64,000 bases of DNA from Agrobacterium cucumeris (GTDB lineage: Bacteria; Pseudomonadota; Alphaproteobacteria; Rhizobiales; Rhizobiaceae): assembly GCF_030036535.1 (NCBI RefSeq), contig NZ_CP080387.1:682001-746000 (forward strand). The letters are read 5' to 3'. The notes under the pieces were generated by a model that was not told the origin of the DNA, did not search any database, and was given only the letters and a program-made list of their open reading frames with translations. Positions 61,568 through 64,000 of this stretch are shown in pieces. The position numbers were made by a program, and so were the translations under genes. The stretch's first letter is position 1, and each line of letters opens with the position of its first letter.

Positions 61568-61587
61568 TTACATTAGCGCTAATGTAA
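61568..61587. promoter_or_regulatory. Perfect 20-base palindrome, probable MarR operator
   Basis: TTACATTAGCGCTAATGTAA reads the same on both strands and lies 10 bases upstream of the MarR-like gene. Perfect palindromes of about this size are typical of MarR self-operators. Confidence 0.8.
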
Positions 61588-61765
61588 TTTCAAGTGGGAC
61601 TCGTTGCGCATGTTGAAGTGTTGGAAGTCGCCGTTAAGCGTTCCGTGCAAGGCGGAAGGAAAGCCGAGTTTGATCCATGATAAGGCGAAACGAATGCGCT
61701 TGCTATTCCTTGATCGACAGCTGCCGACACCCTTGACGCTTATGCCCGTCGCTTCTATTCTCATG

Positions 61766-61781
61766 TTTACGTGAACGTAAA
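61766..61781. promoter_or_regulatory. LiuR-like palindrome upstream of the ETF-QO gene
   Basis: TTTACGT and ACGTAAA are perfect inverted repeats around GA. Sites of the TTACGT-nn-ACGTAA type are bound by MerR-family LiuR-like regulators of branched-chain amino-acid and fatty-acid oxidation in proteobacteria. Its place before an electron-transfer flavoprotein dehydrogenase gene fits. Binding is inferred. Confidence 0.6.
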
Positions 61782-61997
61782 AGTAATAAATCAATCGTCA
61801 GGTTGTCTGACAATTAAGTGGCGTGCGACATGTTTTGCCGCTATAGAAGCTCGACAAAGGCGTCTTGCTTTGCGAAGACAGGGGAGGCGAACTCCTTGTT
61901 GCGCACGGGCTTTTTACCTCGCACCGGCAATGGCCTGCCGATGGTGGAAAGCGGATATAATAACAGCCGGATGGGACCGGCGATCTGAGAGGATGAA

Positions 61998-63662
61998 ATG
62001 ACGGAAGCGATGGAACTGCCCGAACGCGAAGCGATGGAATTCGACGTTGTGATCGTCGGTGCGGGTCCTGCGGGTCTTGCCGCCGCGATCCGGCTGAAGC
62101 AGGTGGAGCCTGAGCTTTCGGTTGTCGTTCTCGAAAAGGGTGCTGAAGTCGGCGCCCATATCCTCTCCGGCGCGGTGGTCGATCCGATCGGCATCGACCG
62201 GCTTTTGCCCGGCTGGCGCGAAGAGGAGGGGCATCCCTTCAAGACCGAGGTCAAGGACGACCAGTTCATGTTTTTAGGCCCGGCCGGCTCCATCCGCCTG
62301 CCGAATTTCATGATGCCGCCCTTGATGAACAATCACGGCAATTACATCGTCTCGCTCGGCCTCGTCTGTCGATGGCTGGCGGAAAAGGCGGAAGGGCTCG
62401 GCGTCGAGATCTATCCGGGCTTTGCCGCCACCGAAGTGCTTTATAATGACGAAGGCGCTGTCATCGGTGTCGCCACCGGTGATATGGGCATCGAAAAGAA
62501 CGGCGAGCCTGGCCCTGCCTTCACCCGCGGCATGGAACTGCACGGCAAATACGTGCTGATCGGCGAGGGTGTGCGTGGTTCGCTCGCCAAGCAGCTGATT
62601 TCCAGGTTTGATCTGTCGAGGGATCGCGAGCCGCAGAAGTTCGGCATCGGCATCAAGGAGCTCTGGCAGGTCAAACCGGAGCACCACAAACAGGGTCTCG
62701 TGCAGCATTCCTTCGGCTGGCCGCTGGGTTTCAAGACGGGTGGCGGTTCGTTCCTCTATCATCTCGAGGACAATCTCGTTGCCGTCGGCTTCGTGGTGCA
62801 TCTCAACTACAAGAACCCCTATCTTTATCCCTTCGAGGAATTCCAGCGCTTCAAGACACACCCGGCCATTCGCGATACGTTCGAGGGCGGCAAGCGCATT
62901 TCCTATGGCGCGCGCGCCATCACCGAAGGCGGGTATCAGTCGGTGCCGAAGCTCACTTTCCCGGGCGGCGCGCTGATCGGCTGTTCGGCCGGTCTCGTCA
63001 ACGTGCCGCGCATCAAGGGCAGCCACAATGCCGTGCTGTCGGGCATGCTGGCGGCGGACAAGATCGCCGCGGCGATTGCAGCCGGCCGCGCCCATGACGA
63101 GGTGGCTGAGATCGAGGCCGAATGGCGCGAAGGCGATATCGGCAAGGATCTGAAGCGGGTGCGCAACGTCAAGCCGCTCTGGTCGAAATTCGGCACGCTG
63201 GTTGGCGTCGGCCTCGGCGGTCTGGACATGTGGACGAACCAGCTGTTCGGTTTCTCGCTCTTCGGCACGCTGAAGCATGGCAAGACGGATGCGCAGAGCC
63301 TCGAGCCGGCTTCGAAGCACAAGCCTATCGCCTATCCGAAGCCGGATGGCGTTCTGACTTTCGACCGCCTGTCCTCGGTATTCCTGTCCTCCACCAACCA
63401 TGAGGAAGACCAGCCGGTGCATCTTCAGGTGAAGGACATGGAGCTGCAGAAGCGCTCCGAACACGATGTCTATGCCGGTCCTTCGACGCGTTATTGTCCG
63501 GCAGGTGTCTACGAGTGGGTGGAGAAGGATGGAGAGGAGGTCTACGTCATCAACGCCCAGAACTGCGTGCACTGCAAGACCTGCGACATCAAGGATCCCA
63601 ACCAGAACATCAACTGGGTGCCGCCGCAGGGCGGTGAGGGGCCGGTTTACGCCAATATGTGA
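61998..63662 (+). CDS. Electron transfer flavoprotein-ubiquinone oxidoreductase (ETF-QO)
   Basis: The 554-residue protein starts with an FAD Rossmann motif VVIVGAGPAGLAAAIRL near residue 17. Its C-terminal 4Fe-4S domain has Cys in TRYCPAGVYEW and QNCVHCKTCDIKDP, and a hydrophobic membrane-attachment stretch is near GVGLGGLDMWTNQLFGF. It passes electrons from acyl-CoA dehydrogenases through ETF to ubiquinone, on the inner face of the inner membrane. GAGAGGA lies about 6 bases before the ATG. Confidence 0.96.
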   Translation: MTEAMELPEREAMEFDVVIVGAGPAGLAAAIRLKQVEPELSVVVLEKGAEVGAHILSGAVVDPIGIDRLLPGWREEEGHPFKTEVKDDQFMFLGPAGSIRLPNFMMPPLMNNHGNYIVSLGLVCRWLAEKAEGLGVEIYPGFAATEVLYNDEGAVIGVATGDMGIEKNGEPGPAFTRGMELHGKYVLIGEGVRGSLAKQLISRFDLSRDREPQKFGIGIKELWQVKPEHHKQGLVQHSFGWPLGFKTGGGSFLYHLEDNLVAVGFVVHLNYKNPYLYPFEEFQRFKTHPAIRDTFEGGKRISYGARAITEGGYQSVPKLTFPGGALIGCSAGLVNVPRIKGSHNAVLSGMLAADKIAAAIAAGRAHDEVAEIEAEWREGDIGKDLKRVRNVKPLWSKFGTLVGVGLGGLDMWTNQLFGFSLFGTLKHGKTDAQSLEPASKHKPIAYPKPDGVLTFDRLSSVFLSSTNHEEDQPVHLQVKDMELQKRSEHDVYAGPSTRYCPAGVYEWVEKDGEEVYVINAQNCVHCKTCDIKDPNQNINWVPPQGGEGPVYANM

Positions 63663-63721
63663 TGGTGGCTAAAAGGGGTGAATTCCCCTCCGTCGTTGTA
63701 TTCGGGCCTATCCCGTTTCCG

Positions 63722-63830
63722 CCATTCCGGCCTTGAGCCGGAATCCAGCCGGCGCGCGCCTGCGCGGCGAGAACGCCTTTTCACGGCACAGACGCGCCGT
63801 GGCCGGATGCCGGCTCAAGGCCGGCGTGAC
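63722..63830. repeat. Palindromic intergenic repeat, copy 3
   Basis: Same family as at 4571-4688 and 8089-8212: begins with CCATTCCGGCCTTGAGCCGG and ends near CCGGCTCAAGGCCGGCGTGAC, with CGCGCGCCTGCGCGGCGAG in between. Confidence 0.75.
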
Positions 63831-64000
63831 GAAGGCGAAAGCGTTCTTTGCCCCTGCCTATTTGTGGATTGCTCTTCGATTTCTTACATATAGGATGTTG
63901 GGGTGTCCTGCCGTCAACTGGCCCGTGGAATGCGGGATGGAAATGCGGTAACGCCTTGAATGTGCATATGGTCCCCAGGGGCGGCTCACGTTTGCGCCGT
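63831..64000. other. Right-edge stretch with no supported gene
   Basis: After the repeat there is an AT-rich stretch (63860-63900) and a GC-rich end. A short ATG frame begins near the right edge, but too little is present to support a gene. Confidence 0.4.

Noticed and set aside
61579..61794. 71-codon minus-strand frame and 76-codon plus-strand frame (61771-62001)
   Set aside because: No family, poor start signals, and they cross the two regulatory palindromes.
63940..64000. Start of a gene at the right edge
   Set aside because: Fewer than 20 codons are visible, with no ribosome binding site, so it cannot be supported.

Overview
The window looks like a chromosomal segment of a Rhizobiales alphaproteobacterium, most likely the Agrobacterium/Rhizobium group. 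The evidence is high GC with strong third-position GC, RIME1-type intergenic mosaic repeats, a FeuN-FeuP-FeuQ module, the ccmI-ccmE-ccmF-ccmH (cycHJKL) operon followed by degP and a two-component pair, and glnE beside a PleC-type kinase. No tRNA, rRNA, CRISPR array or insertion sequence was seen.

Layout. 1-7.9 kb is housekeeping and accessory: a truncated HWE-type sensor kinase, SelO, a lysine/saccharopine dehydrogenase-like enzyme with a divergent Lrp-type regulator, a divergent HxlR/NmrA pair, and a membrane alpha/beta hydrolase. 8.3-25.9 kb is a nearly complete Rhodobacter-type gene transfer agent (GTA) structural cluster: small and large terminase, portal, small membrane protein, prohead protease, capsid, adaptor, stopper, tail terminator, tail tube, two tail chaperone-like genes, a short tape measure, distal tail, hub, peptidase and the giant megatron protein. 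It also carries genes that are not part of the standard particle set: a GH19 endolysin, a Dabb-domain gene, a 35-residue antisense ORF, an oppositely oriented MFS transporter that splits head from tail genes, a holin-like gene, and two RIME1 elements.

26-37.3 kb holds envelope signalling and respiration genes: feuNPQ, a lipoprotein, cytochrome c maturation, DegP and a second two-component system. 37.5-56.4 kb is mixed core: a DCC thiol protein, a DUF4166 fusion, MipA/OmpV, glnE, a PleC-like kinase, aminopeptidase N, an EamA transporter, a divergent uracil-DNA glycosylase that lacks most iron-sulfur ligands, a short Hsp70 and a GGDEF protein. 56.5-61.6 kb looks plastic: downstream of a CDF transporter lie an HxlR/SDR pair bracketed by two near-identical copies of the CDF gene's 3' end (75 bp, differing only at synonymous sites), a PEP mutase-like gene, a second possible CDF-like fragment, and a MarR/methyltransferase/thioesterase operon with a perfect 20-bp operator. 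The window ends with ETF-ubiquinone oxidoreductase preceded by a LiuR-like palindrome.

The most interesting features are the GTA cluster with its non-standard inserted genes and candidate control sites, and the CDF-tail duplication, which suggests recombination-mediated gene gain. GTAs of this type are known in Rhizobiales, so the cluster as such is not new; its lysis genes, antisense ORF and embedded transporter deserve a second look.
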